A DNA stretch of 64,000 bases. It comes from an uncultured Bacteroidota bacterium. Its GTDB lineage: Bacteria > Bacteroidota > Bacteroidia > AKYH767-A > 2013-40CM-41-45. Made by a program: the position numbers and the translations under genes. Shown in pieces: positions 9,119 through 17,754 of this stretch (positions within the stretch are counted from its first letter, which is position 1; each line of letters opens with the position of its first letter). The notes under the pieces were generated by a model. It had not been told where the DNA came from, ran no database searches, and worked only from the letters and a program-made list of their open reading frames with translations. The stretch spans positions 1 through 64,000 of the forward strand of contig CALMQM010000012.1 of assembly GCA_937871435.1 (NCBI GenBank). Direction: 5' to 3'.

Positions 9119-10792
9119 ATGAATAAAATGCATAAATTTTTGAGTGTAGCATGTGTACTCCTTTCCACAACAACTCTTTTCGCCCAGGATGGAAAAGAAA
9201 AGGAAGATCTGGGAAATAAAGAGTACATCATTGTAAAAGATTACAAACCGGTTCTTGCAGAGTCATACAAGATTTCCGATTTGCCTGAAGGAGACACTAC
9301 AACAGTGAATCCTCCGGCAATGAAATACAATGCTGTATCCAAAAAAATAGAAACGAATTATGAAACGGCCACAATTAAAGCCGTAAAAGTTACTGATGAG
9401 AAACTGCAAAAGTTGTATCGTAATCTGATTAAACTTGGAATAGGCAATTACACAACGTACAACGGTGAAGCATATATTAATTCTTTGCGTTCAAAAAAAG
9501 GCGCGTTGGGTTTATCGATGAAGCATCTTTCCGGTTCACCCAGTCTGAAAGGAGCGGGGGAAGCCGATTTTAGCAGGAACACTGCCGGATTGAACGGAAA
9601 ATATTTTCTCGAGAATGCCACGTTTGATGCAGACATTAATTTTGACAGAAACGTAATCCATTATTATGGTTACAATTCGGATGATACTATCATTGATAAA
9701 AAGGATACCAAGCAACGTTTTACTGAATTCGCGTTCAATGCCGGAATAACAAGTAATTATTTGAATAAGGGACACATTGATTATGGTGCACATGTTGGTT
9801 ACATCACTTTCAATGATCTTTTTGAGGTGAAAGAAAATGACTTCCTTTTTAATGGTAACATCGGAAAGCAACTGGATAACTTTTACCTGCGTGTTGATGC
9901 TTCACTCAACTACTTTAGTAAGTCGGATGCAAAATATGAAGTACTTACATTAAACAGTAATTTGAAAAGAAACATCATCCGGATCTCACCGGCTTTTATT
10001 TTTGATAAAGATAAAGTACATCTTGTAGTCGGAGGCCGGATGGAAGTTGAAAAAAATCGCGGAACAGATGTTCACTTTTTCCCACGTGTAGATTTTTCAT
10101 TGCCGATAGCTGAGCATATCCTTGCCGTATTTGCAAATGTTGACGGAAATATTGCCAAAAATAATTTTCGTACTCTTTCCTATGAAAATCCATTTATCAC
10201 TTCCGCCATTCATCCGGTTAATACAATCAACCTGATCAGTCTTACAGGAGGACTGAAGGGAAATTTTTCCAGCACCGTTTCATTTACCGCCTGGGCGAAG
10301 TATTCAAAAGTGGAAGACCTGATTCTTTTTGTGAACGACAGCACATATTTCAACAAGTTTAATTATGTGATGGATGACGGGAAGATATTAAACCTGCATG
10401 CTGAGATAGGTTTTATGTCAGATGACAAACTGAACCTTTCATTACATCTGGATCAAAATTCATATACACTTGATCAGTTTCAGAAAGCATGGCATCGTCC
10501 TGCAACCATCATTTCGTTTGTAGCGAAATACAATCTTCGGGATAAAATTCTTGTAAATGCGTCATTGTTTGCTCATGGAGTACAGTATGCCGGTATCAAA
10601 GAAGGCAACGGTTACAAATCTGAAAAAATAAATGGCTATCTGGATGGTAATTTGGGACTGGAATACAGATATTCTAAAATTCTTTCTGTTTTCGTGAACC
10701 TGAATAATCTTGGTTTCGCGAAATATTATACCTGGTACCAATATCCTTCAGAACGATTCAACGTTCTGGGAGGAATCACTTATTCATTTTAA
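9119..10792 (+). CDS. Outer-membrane beta-barrel protein
   Basis: 557 residues with a signal peptide (LSVACVLLSTTTLFAQ). The ATG at 9128 is an alternative start. A soluble N-terminal segment of about 100 residues contains the motif IIVKDYKPVLAESYKI. It is followed by some 20 amphipathic beta strands and ends in ITYSF, a typical barrel C-terminus with terminal Phe. It looks like a TonB-dependent-receptor-sized barrel but lacks an evident plug and TonB box. It is cotranscribed by position with the large TPR protein. Role unknown: a channel, a scaffold, or part of an export apparatus with the TPR partner. Confidence 0.8.
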   Translation: MNKMHKFLSVACVLLSTTTLFAQDGKEKEDLGNKEYIIVKDYKPVLAESYKISDLPEGDTTTVNPPAMKYNAVSKKIETNYETATIKAVKVTDEKLQKLYRNLIKLGIGNYTTYNGEAYINSLRSKKGALGLSMKHLSGSPSLKGAGEADFSRNTAGLNGKYFLENATFDADINFDRNVIHYYGYNSDDTIIDKKDTKQRFTEFAFNAGITSNYLNKGHIDYGAHVGYITFNDLFEVKENDFLFNGNIGKQLDNFYLRVDASLNYFSKSDAKYEVLTLNSNLKRNIIRISPAFIFDKDKVHLVVGGRMEVEKNRGTDVHFFPRVDFSLPIAEHILAVFANVDGNIAKNNFRTLSYENPFITSAIHPVNTINLISLTGGLKGNFSSTVSFTAWAKYSKVEDLILFVNDSTYFNKFNYVMDDGKILNLHAEIGFMSDDKLNLSLHLDQNSYTLDQFQKAWHRPATIISFVAKYNLRDKILVNASLFAHGVQYAGIKEGNGYKSEKINGYLDGNLGLEYRYSKILSVFVNLNNLGFAKYYTWYQYPSERFNVLGGITYSF

Positions 10793-10864
10793 AAGTTTCG
10801 AATCAATATTTAACAGCTTCACTTCAGCAAATCTGCCTGAATATGCTGTTAGACTTCTCAACTT

Positions 10865-11629
10865 TTATCTCGCGCCAGCTTTAAATTGTGCGATGGAGTT
10901 ACGTGTGAATTCTGAAAGCACAAGTTTTCCGCTTATCGCTGCCCGCTCAGTAAGTAATTGATCCCAGTGATCAGTCCCTTCCCAAAAAACTCTTTTTAAT
11001 TCACGCATTGCATCCGGATTACTGGATGCCAGTTTTTCAGACAATGCTTTTGTTGCTTTGTCTAATTCTTCAATCGTTGGATACAGCGAGGTATACATCC
11101 CTTTTTCTCTCGCCCATTCCGCACTCTGCCATTCTGTAGCATTGATTGACATCATCGAGAATGCGGCAGTTCCGATTTTTCTCTCTACAGCCGGACCGAC
11201 TACAAATGGTCCAATGCCTACCGCGAGCTCACTGAGTTTCACTGAGGCGACATCTGTTGCAAGAGTATAATCTGCCGCGCAGGCAATTCCTACTCCGCCG
11301 CCAACAGCTTTTCCTTGTACACGAGCAAGGACAAATTTCGGAGCCTTGCGTATCGCATTGATCACAGCCGCGAATCCTGAAAAGAAAATTGTTCCTTTTT
11401 CAAGTGAGTCGATCGCTACCAGTTCATCAAACGATGCCCCGGCGCAAAATGATTTTTCTCCCTCGCTTTGCAATAAGATGACTCTGACCTCAGGATTTTT
11501 TCCGGCCTTTTCAATTTCTTCAGCAAGTGAACGTAACAATACTCCCGGCATAGAATTACTTTGAGGATGAAAAAAAGTAATGGTTGAAATGTTGTTCTGA
11601 AGAGATGATTGAACGGTTCCTGATGACAT
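10865..11629 (-). CDS. Enoyl-CoA hydratase/isomerase family protein
   Basis: 254-residue crotonase-fold protein. FCAGASFDEL (61-70) and VGGGVGIACAADY (109-121) form the oxyanion pocket. The second catalytic Glu is present (E134 in KLSELAVGIGP). The first, which would sit in GGGxE, is replaced by Gly114. Crotonase hydratases normally use both Glu residues, while isomerases often use only one. It may therefore be an isomerase, or act on a different acyl-CoA. It is on the same strand as paaZ but separated from the 150-residue gene by a terminator. A role in phenylacetate or fatty acid/amino acid catabolism is inferred from position. Confidence 0.82.
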   Translation of the reverse strand: MSSGTVQSSLQNNISTITFFHPQSNSMPGVLLRSLAEEIEKAGKNPEVRVILLQSEGEKSFCAGASFDELVAIDSLEKGTIFFSGFAAVINAIRKAPKFVLARVQGKAVGGGVGIACAADYTLATDVASVKLSELAVGIGPFVVGPAVERKIGTAAFSMMSINATEWQSAEWAREKGMYTSLYPTIEELDKATKALSEKLASSNPDAMRELKRVFWEGTDHWDQLLTERAAISGKLVLSEFTRNSIAQFKAGAR

Positions 11630-11696
11630 TGTAATGGATGCTGTAAGATTATAAATCTGTATTTATGAAAATGAATTTCAATAATTGAGAAAAACA

Positions 11697-11724
11697 AAAG
11701 CCGTCTGCATATGCAGCCGGCTTT
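11697..11724 (-). terminator. Rho-independent terminator after the 150-residue gene
   Basis: Stem AAAGCCG-CTGCA / TGCAG-CGGCTTT with one mismatched pair and a 2-nt apex. On the minus strand it is followed by TTGTTTTTCTC. It separates paaZ and its downstream gene from the enoyl-CoA hydratase gene. Confidence 0.8.
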
Positions 11725-11740
11725 GAATGTTCTGATGGAA

Positions 11741-12193
11741 TTAATTTTTACCGTATGCCGGTAATTTCCCTTCCGTGATCATTTGCTGAGTTTTCAGTTT
11801 GTGTGCTTCGTAATCACCAAAACACAAAGCACTCAACATTTCATCACGAGACATAGCGGGGTTACCCAGTTGCTTTTTAATTTCTAAACTGCAACGGTCA
11901 ACAAAATGTTCAAATCGCTCAGGAGCCCAGATGTAATGCATTTTTTGCCAATCCGGTTTGGTGCGGTCAATGTTGAATTCCATTGGAAGGTCACCATGAA
12001 TAATCGCTTTCACGTCGAGACCTTCGAATGTTTTTGGGAGCAGTCGATTGTCAAATACAAGCGGGCGACTTACATCAATCACGTGTTTTTTTCGTTTGGG
12101 ATCAACCATTTTGAGCCCATTGATCCGGAGTCCTTTTTTCTTCAGATATCCGAATTTTTTTTCGAATCGTTCAAGTGTGTCATAGAGTAACAT
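11741..12193 (-). CDS. Conserved hypothetical protein next to paaZ
   Basis: 150 residues, no signal peptide, no membrane segment. It is basic at the N-terminus (FEKKFGYLKKKGLRI), with a beta-rich core (HVIDVSRPLVFDNRLLP) and a helical C-terminal third rich in Trp/His/Cys (WAPERFEHFVDRC, LCFGDYEAHKLK). I do not recognise the family. It starts 82 nt after the paaZ stop on the same strand and ends in its own terminator, so it probably belongs to the paaZ transcript. That placement makes an accessory role in phenylacetate catabolism possible, but nothing in the sequence shows catalysis. Confidence 0.7.
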   Translation of the reverse strand: MLLYDTLERFEKKFGYLKKKGLRINGLKMVDPKRKKHVIDVSRPLVFDNRLLPKTFEGLDVKAIIHGDLPMEFNIDRTKPDWQKMHYIWAPERFEHFVDRCSLEIKKQLGNPAMSRDEMLSALCFGDYEAHKLKTQQMITEGKLPAYGKN

Positions 12194-12275
12194 GGCCGGT
12201 TAATTTTATGTGGTGAGGTGGTTGGTCTTGATGGATTTGGAACTGATGATGACTCTTAAAAGTCCTTTATTATAT

Positions 12276-14321
12276 TCACTCTTTACAGGCGACAAGAGTC
12301 AGCACTGTTTCTAATGCAACTGTTTCGCCCCGCTGATTGGTTACTTCAACATACCATTCCACAACTCCTTGAGGAATCTGACCTTCGCGGTTTTCTTTTT
12401 TCGTTTTACGCTGACAGGTGAGTCTGACCTGGATCGTGTCTCCAACATAAACCGGTTGAGTGAAACGAAGATTGTCGAGTCCATAATTAGCAAGGACAGG
12501 TCCTTTCTTCGGGTCAACAAACAATCCTGCTGCTGCGGAAATGATAAAGTATCCATGCGCAACTCTTTTCTCAAATACAGATCCTTCCAATGATGTCTCA
12601 TCGGTGTGCGCGTAGAAGTAATCACCACTGATACCGGCAAAATTGACAATGTCTGCTTCAGTAACAGTTCGTTTGTGGGTGAGTAACGAATCTCCAACCT
12701 CGATCTCTTCAAAGTATTTTCTGAATGGATGAATTACGTCTTCTCGGGTTTTTGCACCTGGCAAATATGTGTTCAGAATTTTCGTCAAGGTTGTTGGTGA
12801 TCCCTGCAAAGCTGTACGTTGCATATAATGATGCACTCCGCGAATTCCACCCATCTCTTCACCACCGCCGGCACGACCAGGTCCACCATGAACGAGGTGG
12901 GCGAGTGGAGAACCATGACCGGTGGATTCAGCAGCACACTCTTTATTGATAATCACCATTCTTCCGTGCATGCAGGCAGAGCCGAGTACAATTTGTTTTG
13001 CAAAAGAATCACTACCTGTAAATACAGATCCTACCAAACTTCCTTTGCCCATCTTCGCCAATTCTATTGCTTCATCTGCATTCTTATAACTCATAACTGT
13101 GTTGACAGGGCCGAATGCTTCAATACTGTGAGGTTCGGATTTCTTCAAAGCATCTTTGCAATACATCAGCATTGAAGACATGAATGCTCCGCGTTCAGAA
13201 TCGGCTCCAACCACTTCCACTGAATCGATGTCGCCATAAACAACTTCACAGGAATTCATCAATTGACGAACTTTTTCCTTTACATCTTTCACCTGGCCTT
13301 TGTTTGCCAGCGGACCCATTCGAACGCCTTCTACTGCAGGATCTCCGATAATGTTGCTCTTTAATCTTTCCTGAAGAGCTTTGATTACCGCTTCAGTTAA
13401 AGATTCCGGGACAATAGTCCTTCTTATGGCAGTACATTTTTGTCCTGCTTTGGAAGTCATCTCACGGGTTACTTCTTTGATAAATAATTTGAATTCTTCC
13501 GTATCCGGTGTGGCGTCTTCTCCAAGGATAGAACAATTGAGAGAATCAGCTTCCATATTGAAACGAATGGAATTCTCAACAATCGCAGGATGACTTTTCA
13601 ATAATCGTCCTGTTTGTGCTGAACCTGTAAATGTCACTACATCCTGACAGGTTAAGTGTTCAAACATATTGCCTGTTGATCCGCAGATTAACTGCAAAGC
13701 ACCTTCGGGCAGAATTCCGGACTGGATGATGTGTTTAACTGTGAGTTCTGTGAGATATGCTGTGGATGTCGCGGGTTTTACAATCGCAGGAACACCTGCA
13801 AGGAGGTTCACGGCAATTTTTTCAAGCATTCCCCAAACAGGAAAATTGAAAGCATTGATGTGTAGAGCAACACCTTCCATGGGAACACAAATGTGATGTC
13901 CGGCAAAAGTTCCATTCTTGGAGATTTTCTCCATCCCGCCATCCACATAAAATGTTTCATCAGGCAATTCTCTTCTCCCTTTACTTGCATACACGAAAAG
14001 ATTACCAATTCCTCCGTCTATATCCACCCAGGAATCAGCTTTTGTTGCTCCGGTTGCAGCAGACAAAGTGTATAAGTCTTTCTTATTTTCGTTCAGGTAC
14101 AATGCCAGAGCTTTAAGCATTCTCGCTCTCTCATGGAATGTCATTTTTCTGAGTAATGGTCCTCCATTTCGCCTGCTATATTCCAGCATACCTTTGAAAT
14201 CCAAACCCTCACTATTTGCACTGAAAAGTTCCTCGCCCGTGACCGCATGATATAATAAAGTACCCTTTCCGGTACCTTCCTGCCAATGACCCTGAGAATA
14301 CGATGTGAGCTTTGTAGACAT
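12276..14321 (-). CDS. paaZ: Bifunctional oxepin-CoA hydrolase / aldehyde dehydrogenase PaaZ
   Basis: 681 residues, matching two-domain PaaZ of phenylacetate catabolism. Residues 1-525 are an NADP-dependent aldehyde dehydrogenase with general base E257 and nucleophile C296 (GQKCTAIRR), at nearly the same positions as in E. coli PaaZ. Residues 530-681 are a MaoC/hot-dog hydratase with D567 and H572 in ISGDYFYAHTDE. The hydratase domain opens the oxepin-CoA ring and the dehydrogenase oxidises the resulting semialdehyde. Both active sites look intact. The rest of the pathway is partly at 29.5-34.8 kb; the epoxidase genes are not in the window. Confidence 0.95.
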   Translation of the reverse strand: MSTKLTSYSQGHWQEGTGKGTLLYHAVTGEELFSANSEGLDFKGMLEYSRRNGGPLLRKMTFHERARMLKALALYLNENKKDLYTLSAATGATKADSWVDIDGGIGNLFVYASKGRRELPDETFYVDGGMEKISKNGTFAGHHICVPMEGVALHINAFNFPVWGMLEKIAVNLLAGVPAIVKPATSTAYLTELTVKHIIQSGILPEGALQLICGSTGNMFEHLTCQDVVTFTGSAQTGRLLKSHPAIVENSIRFNMEADSLNCSILGEDATPDTEEFKLFIKEVTREMTSKAGQKCTAIRRTIVPESLTEAVIKALQERLKSNIIGDPAVEGVRMGPLANKGQVKDVKEKVRQLMNSCEVVYGDIDSVEVVGADSERGAFMSSMLMYCKDALKKSEPHSIEAFGPVNTVMSYKNADEAIELAKMGKGSLVGSVFTGSDSFAKQIVLGSACMHGRMVIINKECAAESTGHGSPLAHLVHGGPGRAGGGEEMGGIRGVHHYMQRTALQGSPTTLTKILNTYLPGAKTREDVIHPFRKYFEEIEVGDSLLTHKRTVTEADIVNFAGISGDYFYAHTDETSLEGSVFEKRVAHGYFIISAAAGLFVDPKKGPVLANYGLDNLRFTQPVYVGDTIQVRLTCQRKTKKENREGQIPQGVVEWYVEVTNQRGETVALETVLTLVACKE

Positions 14322-14658
14322 AATAAAATAATATGATTTTCAGGGCAAATGCCACCAATCCGGCTGTTGATTGGAATTTTCAACTACCGGAGAAGTTTCA
14401 AAAGGGCCAAAATTACCTGAATTTGACCTTTTGGTGCTTTCCTGAAATCATTGAGGAGAATGCGTACGCAAAGATAACCTATCCCGCACTCATGTCAAGA
14501 AGTTATCAACATCTGTTGAAAATATATATCGTTTTTTTTTGACAATGAATCTTCAAACAAGGCAAAGTTGAAGATATTCTTGATTCTTTCTTGGATATCA
14601 GGCTGTTTTAATTATCTTTGCAGCCCATTAAAAAACTCCGTAAAACCTAAAATCAAAC
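14322..14658. other. Divergent intergenic region paaZ / rpsF
   Basis: 337 nt, AT-rich, no coding signal. It holds the rpsF promoter near its right end. A possible paaZ -7 octamer lies on the minus strand (TAATTTTG, 14415-14408), without a good -33 element. No hairpin resembling a ribosomal-protein autoregulatory leader is seen before rpsF; the inferred leader is only about 32 nt. Confidence 0.6.
14591..14620 (+). promoter_or_regulatory. Promoter of rpsF-rpsR-rplI
   Basis: TTG at 14591-14593, a 19-nt spacer, then TATCTTTG at 14613-14620. This matches the Bacteroidota housekeeping consensus TTG-N17-23-TAnnTTTG. Transcription should begin near 14627, about 32 nt before the rpsF ATG. Confidence 0.65.
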
Positions 14659-15018
14659 ATGTCAAATCAGTATGAGACGGTTTTCATCATGACGCCTGTT
14701 CTTTCGGAGGAACAGATGATGGATACAGTCACTAAATTCAAGAAAATCCTCACCGACAACGGTTCCGAAATTGTTCATGAGAACAACTGGGGATTGCGCA
14801 AACTGGCTTACCCGATCCAGAAGAAAAATACCGGGTTTTATTATCTGATCGAGTTCAAGGCACCGGGAGAGCTTATTAACAAGCTTGAAACGGAGTACAA
14901 ACGCGACGAACGTTTAATGCGCTTCCTCACTGTGAAACTGGACAGACACGCTGTCGCTTACAATGAAAAGAAACGCAAAAACGCTGCGTTGAAAAAAGAA
15001 GAAGAAAAAGCCTCTTAA
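14659..15018 (+). CDS. rpsF: 30S ribosomal protein bS6
   Basis: 119 residues with the bS6 core (YETVFIMTPVLSEEQ, then the GLRKLAYPIQKKNTGFYYL strand pair) and a Lys/Glu-rich C-terminal tail. bS6 binds bS18 on the 30S platform. It is first in the rpsF-rpsR-rplI order, with 12 nt to rpsR. No Shine-Dalgarno precedes its ATG, as usual in this phylum. Confidence 0.97.
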   Translation: MSNQYETVFIMTPVLSEEQMMDTVTKFKKILTDNGSEIVHENNWGLRKLAYPIQKKNTGFYYLIEFKAPGELINKLETEYKRDERLMRFLTVKLDRHAVAYNEKKRKNAALKKEEEKAS

Positions 15019-15030
15019 ACCCTGAACACG

Positions 15031-15300
15031 ATGGCATCACAATCTAACGAAGTAAGGTACCTCAACCCACCTACGGTTGACACCAGCAAAAAGAAATACT
15101 GCCGTTTTAAGAAAAACGGGATCAAGTATATCGACTACAAAGACGCGAACTTTTTACTTAAACTCGTGAACGAGCAGGGTAAAATTCTTCCCCGTCGCTT
15201 AACAGGCACATCGCTGAAATATCAGCGTCATGTTGGCCAGGCAATTAAAAGGGCACGCCATCTGGCATTGATGCCTTATGTATCTGATCTTTTAAAATAA
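15031..15300 (+). CDS. rpsR: 30S ribosomal protein bS18
   Basis: 89 residues with [29 protein letters not shown] and the basic C-terminal helix [20 protein letters not shown], all typical of bS18. It is partner of bS6 at the 30S platform, close to the 3' end of 16S rRNA. Its start has no Shine-Dalgarno. The stop is 15 nt before rplI. Confidence 0.97.
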   Translation: MASQSNEVRYLNPPTVDTSKKKYCRFKKNGIKYIDYKDANFLLKLVNEQGKILPRRLTGTSLKYQRHVGQAIKRARHLALMPYVSDLLK

Positions 15301-15301
15301 T

Positions 15302-15308
15302 AAGGAGG
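15302..15308 (+). promoter_or_regulatory. Perfect Shine-Dalgarno before rplI
   Basis: AAGGAGG with a 7-nt spacer to the ATG at 15316. Shine-Dalgarno sequences are generally missing in this phylum and at the other starts I inspected in this window. It lies directly after the bS18 stop codon. Confidence 0.8.
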
Positions 15309-15315
15309 CTGAGCA

Positions 15316-15762
15316 ATGGAAGTTATCTTAAAACAAGACATGGACAACCTGGGCTATGCAGACGAAATCGTAAAGGTTCGCCCCGGTTATGCACGCAACT
15401 ACCTCATTCCGCGTAGCCTTGCTATTATTGCGAATGAAGAGAACCGCAAAGTGCTTGCTGAAACTCAAAAGCAACGCGCCCACAAAGCACAGAAAATTAA
15501 AGGTGATGCTGAATCAGTTGCTAAGCAACTTGAATCTATTACACTGAAGATTGGTGCTAAAGTTGGTGAAAGCGGTAAAATCTATGGTTCTGTTACTGCA
15601 TTACAACTTGCTGATGCATTGTCAAAGCATGGTGTAATTGTTGACCGCAAGAAAATTCATCTGGATACCGAGCATATCAAATCCCTCGGCGCTTATTCAG
15701 CAGTGGTGAATCTCCACAAAGACGTTAAGGCCAAAGTAAACTTTGAAGTCATCGCTGAGTAA
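15316..15762 (+). CDS. rplI: 50S ribosomal protein bL9
   Basis: 148 residues. The N-terminal domain (MEVILKQDMDNLGYADEIV, then VRPGYARNYLIPRSLA) carries the 23S rRNA binding surface. A long connecting helix and a C-terminal domain (GKIYGSVTALQLADAL) follow. It is last in the operon and followed by a strong terminator. Unlike rpsF and rpsR it has a full AAGGAGG ribosome binding site. Confidence 0.97.
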   Translation: MEVILKQDMDNLGYADEIVKVRPGYARNYLIPRSLAIIANEENRKVLAETQKQRAHKAQKIKGDAESVAKQLESITLKIGAKVGESGKIYGSVTALQLADALSKHGVIVDRKKIHLDTEHIKSLGAYSAVVNLHKDVKAKVNFEVIAE

Positions 15763-15781
15763 TTATCAGAACTAAAAAATG

Positions 15782-15811
15782 AAAGCGTCAGATTAATCTG
15801 ACGCTTTTTTT
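15782..15811 (+). terminator. Terminator of rpsF-rpsR-rplI
   Basis: Near-perfect palindrome AAAGCGTCAGAT / ATCTGACGCTTT followed by a run of T. It sits about 20 nt past the rplI stop and is a classical intrinsic terminator. Confidence 0.92.
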
Positions 15812-15851
15812 ATGCCCTGTAAAATAGAAAATCAGTTTTGATTTAGTATGC

Positions 15852-17084
15852 TTATTCGTAACGCAAGGCTTCAATCGGATCCAGCCTGGCAGCTTTGGAT
15901 GCCGGATAATACCCTGAAAGAATTCCTACCACAAAACAGATTATAATTCCAGTGATGATCCAGACCCACGGTATGATGAAGCCCGAGTCAAGAAGGAACG
16001 ACAACAAGTTTCCGAAAAGGATTCCCAGAATCACTCCCAGAACTCCTCCCATTTGACAGATCAAAATTGCTTCAAATAAAAACTGACGTCGGATGGCACC
16101 GGATGTAGCGCCAATAGCTTTGCGAATTCCGATTTCTCTGGTTCTTTCAGTCACAGAAACAAGCATGATGTTCATCAATCCGATGGCTGCACCTAACAAC
16201 GTAATTGCACTTATTATAAAGGCGATGTACTTCAGAAATGAAATTTGAGAAATAAAAATATTGGCCAGACTGTCGCTCTGCGTAATTTCAAACGAATCTT
16301 CTTCACCGATATGGACTCCGCGGATGATTCGAAAAAGACCTGTCGCCTCACTTACCGCAGGCTCCATCATTCCGATATCCTGCACACTCACATTGATCGC
16401 GAAGGACATATCAGGTCTTCCGAAATTTTGTTTCACATTAAACAAAGGGAGTATACATACTTTGTCACCACCGAAACCCATTGAAGATCCTTTTTCTTTC
16501 AGCGTACCAATCACCCTGTATTTGATTACTCCAACAGATATGATTTGATCCAGTGGATCTGTGTTTGGAAAAAGTTTATCCTGAATCTCCTTTCCAATGA
16601 TCACTACATTGGCACCGAATTGAATTTCTTGCGGTGAAAAATTTCGTCCGCGATCGATTGTATAGCCGGTAGTAATGAGGTAATTTTCATTTCCACCCAT
16701 CACGAGAACATTAGGGTTGGTTTTTTTATCATTAAATTTAATCGTGGAAATACGTGAAGCCGTAGTTGAAATCGAAACGGTTGCAGGGAAATGATATTCC
16801 TCTGCAAAGCGCATCGCCTGGTGATAATCGATTGGTTTGAATCGTTTCGGACGTTTGCCTTTATTACCAACACGGATGTGCATTCCACGATTCTGTATGG
16901 AAAAGGAATTCGCTCCCATATTTGAAAAGTTGTCGCTAATCGAACCTGTGATCGCATCCACAGCGGTGAGCATACCTACCAAGGCAATAATTCCGAATGC
17001 AATGATGAGTACAGTCAGAATAGTTCGTAAAAGTTGACTTCGTACACTTCCTATCGCGACTTTAATGTTTTCTTTGATATCCAT
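15852..17084 (-). CDS. MacB/FtsX-type ABC transporter permease
   Basis: 410 residues: N-terminal membrane segment (about 20-42, [19 protein letters not shown]), a periplasmic MacB-PCD-like domain (about 45-275) and three C-terminal membrane helices. The last part includes the conserved loop [18 protein letters not shown] and ends [20 protein letters not shown], the hallmark of this superfamily. Such permeases work mechanically with an ATPase on lipoproteins, peptides or drugs. No ATPase is adjacent, so it depends on a subunit encoded elsewhere. Substrate unknown. Confidence 0.88.
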   Translation of the reverse strand: MDIKENIKVAIGSVRSQLLRTILTVLIIAFGIIALVGMLTAVDAITGSISDNFSNMGANSFSIQNRGMHIRVGNKGKRPKRFKPIDYHQAMRFAEEYHFPATVSISTTASRISTIKFNDKKTNPNVLVMGGNENYLITTGYTIDRGRNFSPQEIQFGANVVIIGKEIQDKLFPNTDPLDQIISVGVIKYRVIGTLKEKGSSMGFGGDKVCILPLFNVKQNFGRPDMSFAINVSVQDIGMMEPAVSEATGLFRIIRGVHIGEEDSFEITQSDSLANIFISQISFLKYIAFIISAITLLGAAIGLMNIMLVSVTERTREIGIRKAIGATSGAIRRQFLFEAILICQMGGVLGVILGILFGNLLSFLLDSGFIIPWVWIITGIIICFVVGILSGYYPASKAARLDPIEALRYE

Positions 17085-17311
17085 AATGGGCGGCTGTGAA
17101 AGTACGAAATAGCTTTTCAGCTTAAAAAAATAGAAAATTAAACTTTGTTAATAATGATATCGGAATAAGACAGCCTTATTCCGGATGGGGGAATTGTAAT
17201 TTCAATCAAACTGAAGAATATAGGTGTAAATGAAACACTGAATTTTAGCAAAAAATGAGGTGTTTGTAAGAAATCTCACTTTTAACCCAAAAATGGACAA
17301 TAAAAAACCAG

Positions 17312-17319
17312 TATATTTG
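17312..17319 (+). promoter_or_regulatory. -7 promoter element of the Cys-cluster secreted protein
   Basis: TATATTTG fits TAnnTTTG exactly and would start transcription near 17326, about 32 nt before the ATG. No clear TTG is found at the -33 position. Confidence 0.5.
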
Positions 17320-17357
17320 TTCTAACATACTAAATCGTAACATCCAATCATCTAATC

Positions 17358-17666
17358 ATGAAGAAATTCCTCGCCATTTTGTCTCTTGTATGCTTTGTTG
17401 CATTTGTCAGCACTGCTCAAACTCCTAAAACTTCTGCTCCTGAAGCAAAGAAAGAAACATCTGTTGCAAAATCAGAAGTAAAATCAGAAACTCCTGCTTG
17501 CTGTGCAAAAGCAAACAAAGCATGTTGTAAGAACAACACAGCTGCAAAAAGCTGCACACCTGAACAAAAAGCTGAATGTGCCAAAGCTGGTGCTGAAGCA
17601 AAGGTGGAAAAAGCGGAAGTGAAAACTTCTCCTGCAAAAGCTCAAGCTACTCCACAGCAGAAGTAA
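17358..17666 (+). CDS. Small secreted Lys/Ala/Glu-rich protein with cysteine cluster
   Basis: 102 residues. Residues 1-20 are a signal peptide (FLAILSLVCFVAFVSTAQ). The mature part is low-complexity Ala/Lys/Glu/Ser/Thr. Six Cys are concentrated between residues 48 and 74 in the pattern CC-x6-CC-x8-C-x7-C. That arrangement could bind metal or form disulfides in the periplasm. No family is recognised, and low complexity makes homology hard to judge. It has its own -7 element and a strong terminator, so it is a stand-alone, probably well-expressed gene. The paired Cys recall the tail of the H+-PPase at 58 kb. Confidence 0.75.
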   Translation: MKKFLAILSLVCFVAFVSTAQTPKTSAPEAKKETSVAKSEVKSETPACCAKANKACCKNNTAAKSCTPEQKAECAKAGAEAKVEKAEVKTSPAKAQATPQQK

Positions 17667-17683
17667 GAATATTTTTCTCAAAG

Positions 17684-17713
17684 AAAAGCCTCCCGATCGG
17701 AGGCTTTTTTTTT
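17684..17713 (+). terminator. Terminator of the Cys-cluster gene
   Basis: AAAAGCCTCC-CGAT-CGGAGGCTTTT followed by more T. A textbook intrinsic terminator 18 nt after the stop. The flanking A run also makes it usable for transcription from the right. Confidence 0.92.
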
Positions 17714-17754
17714 GACTATTTTTTTCATTTGGATTTTATTCCTGAATCGGGATT

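Noticed and set aside
10811-10851. Inverted repeat TAACAGC/GCTGTTA between converging genes
   Set aside because: It has a 27-nt loop and no T tract, so it is not a convincing terminator.
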